Shown here piece by piece: positions 63,284 to 64,000 of a stretch of 64,000 bases of DNA. Each line of letters starts with the position of its first letter. The first letter of the stretch is position 1. The notes below the pieces were generated by a model. The model was not told where the DNA came from. It did not search any database and was given only the letters and a program-made list of their open reading frames with translations. A program made the translations under genes and the position numbers. Origin of the DNA: Dysgonomonadaceae bacterium zrk40 (lineage in GTDB: Bacteria > Bacteroidota > Bacteroidia > Bacteroidales > Dysgonomonadaceae); the NCBI GenBank assembly GCA_016916535.1, contig CP070276.1:992001-1056000 (forward strand), in the 5' to 3' direction.

Positions 63284-63389
63284 TGTCTGCAATCTACAAT
63301 CTGCTATCAGCCGTCAGCAAAGTGCTTTCAGCTTGTTCAACATTAATCCGGAATCTATCTTTTGGCAAGTGATTACCCAATAAAAAAAA

Positions 63390-64000
63390 TCACAACCTGG
63401 TGTCGATCAACTGGAGCAGGTATTGACCATACTGGTTTTTCTTCATTGGTTCGGCAATGCGTTCCAGATTTTCGTCAGTGATCCACCCATTGTTCCAGGC
63501 AATCTCTTCGAGGCAGGCGATCTTCAACCCCTGACGTTTCTCCAGCACCTCAATAAAGGTGGAAGCCTCCGCCAGCGAATCGTGCGTTCCGGTATCCAGC
63601 CAGGCAAAGCCCCTGCCGAAGCGCTGCAAGAGCAACTCTCCCTTTTCCAGGTAAGCCTGGTTTACAGAGGTGATCTCCAGCTCCCCCCGGGCAGATGGTC
63701 TCACAGCAGCAGCAATCTCCACCACACTGTTGGGGTAAAAATAGAGCCCTGTCACAGCCCAGTTTGATTTGGGTGACAGAGGCTTCTCTTCGATACCCAG
63801 CACCTCACCGCGGTCGTTGAAATGTGCCACGCCATAACGTTCAGGAGACTGCACGTAATATCCGAACACGGTAGCCTTATTGTTCTCCTCGGCATCGAGG
63901 GCAGCCTTGCGTAACATGGAGGGAAAGCCCTGTCCATAGAAGATATTGTCTCCCAGCACGAGGCATACTGCATCCTTTCCGATGAACGAGCGGCCAATCA
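63390..64000 (-). CDS. rfbA: Glucose-1-phosphate thymidylyltransferase RfbA, C-terminal part
   Basis: The frame is open to the window edge, so the 5' end is missing. About 203 residues are present, reading from the IGRSFIG segment through [67 protein letters not shown] and [16 protein letters not shown] to the end. These are RfbA/RmlA motifs of the sugar-nucleotide transferase that makes dTDP-glucose. The first gene of the rhamnose set, 106 bp before rfbC. Confidence 0.95.
   Translation of the reverse strand, partial: IGRSFIGKDAVCLVLGDNIFYGQGFPSMLRKAALDAEENNKATVFGYYVQSPERYGVAHFNDRGEVLGIEEKPLSPKSNWAVTGLYFYPNSVVEIAAAVRPSARGELEITSVNQAYLEKGELLLQRFGRGFAWLDTGTHDSLAEASTFIEVLEKRQGLKIACLEEIAWNNGWITDENLERIAEPMKKNQYGQYLLQLIDTRL

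Overview
The window is a chromosomal piece of a Bacteroidota genome, order Bacteroidales, most like the Dysgonomonadaceae (Proteiniphilum/Petrimonas type). The family placement is inference. The phylum is supported by SusC/SusD pairs, SusE/SusF-type lipoproteins, many -7 elements of the form TAnnTTTG, scarce Shine-Dalgarno sites, a GlsA/GlsB-like lipid acyltransferase pair, and a complete Bacteroidota-style division and cell-wall (dcw) cluster whose MurE carries the meso-DAP motif DNPR.

Layout. 1-2650: end of one SusC/SusD nutrient-uptake operon, closed by a terminator, then a small secreted protein of unknown function. 3482-19806 (minus strand): the dcw cluster, mraZ-rsmH-ftsL-ftsI-murE-mraY-murD-ftsW-murG-murC-ftsQ-ftsA-ftsZ, followed by a yqeY-like gene. 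A three-copy 10-bp G-rich repeat in front of mraZ looks like a MraZ operator. 20368-22281: a PlsC-type plus GNAT-type acyltransferase pair (glycine/ornithine lipid type). 22399-40355: a starch/maltodextrin utilisation locus made of susC-D-E-F, a GH53 galactanase, a SusA-like GH13, a large GH13 lipoprotein and a flavodoxin, facing an opposite arm of MFS sugar transporter, GH13 lipoprotein and LacI-family regulator. 40407-41440: an intact IS982-family insertion sequence with 6-bp target duplication. 41507-60175: housekeeping and mixed genes (arginine deiminase, HAD phosphatases, rsmI, a RecD-like helicase, a pilin-like protein, DUF3822, rsmD, a TonB receptor, two NAD(P)-dependent oxidoreductases, a DoxX/Gfo-Idh-MocA pair, recG, glyA). 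60338-61720: tyrosine phenol-lyase. 61722-64000: dTDP-sugar genes rfbB, rfbC and partial rfbA.

How the genes work together. In the starch locus, SusC/D/E/F bind and import maltooligosaccharides across the outer membrane, the three GH13 enzymes cut alpha-glucan at the surface and in the periplasm, and the MFS protein would move short products into the cytoplasm. LacI-type palindromes lie in front of both susC and the MFS gene. In each case the palindrome centre is 61.5 bp upstream of the -7 element, which suggests that one LacI-family protein activates both arms. No GH97 or GH65 enzyme that would finish the degradation is present in the window.

Most notable unexplained structures: the identically spaced LacI operators; a 124-bp dispersed repeat present twice (20055-20178 and 53601-53724), with a 12-bp palindrome arm and 11-bp tandem units; the mraZ operator repeats; a tyrosine phenol-lyase very like the enterobacterial enzyme; and a D-2-hydroxyacid dehydrogenase relative that lacks the usual catalytic Arg. 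I found no rRNA, tRNA or CRISPR array.
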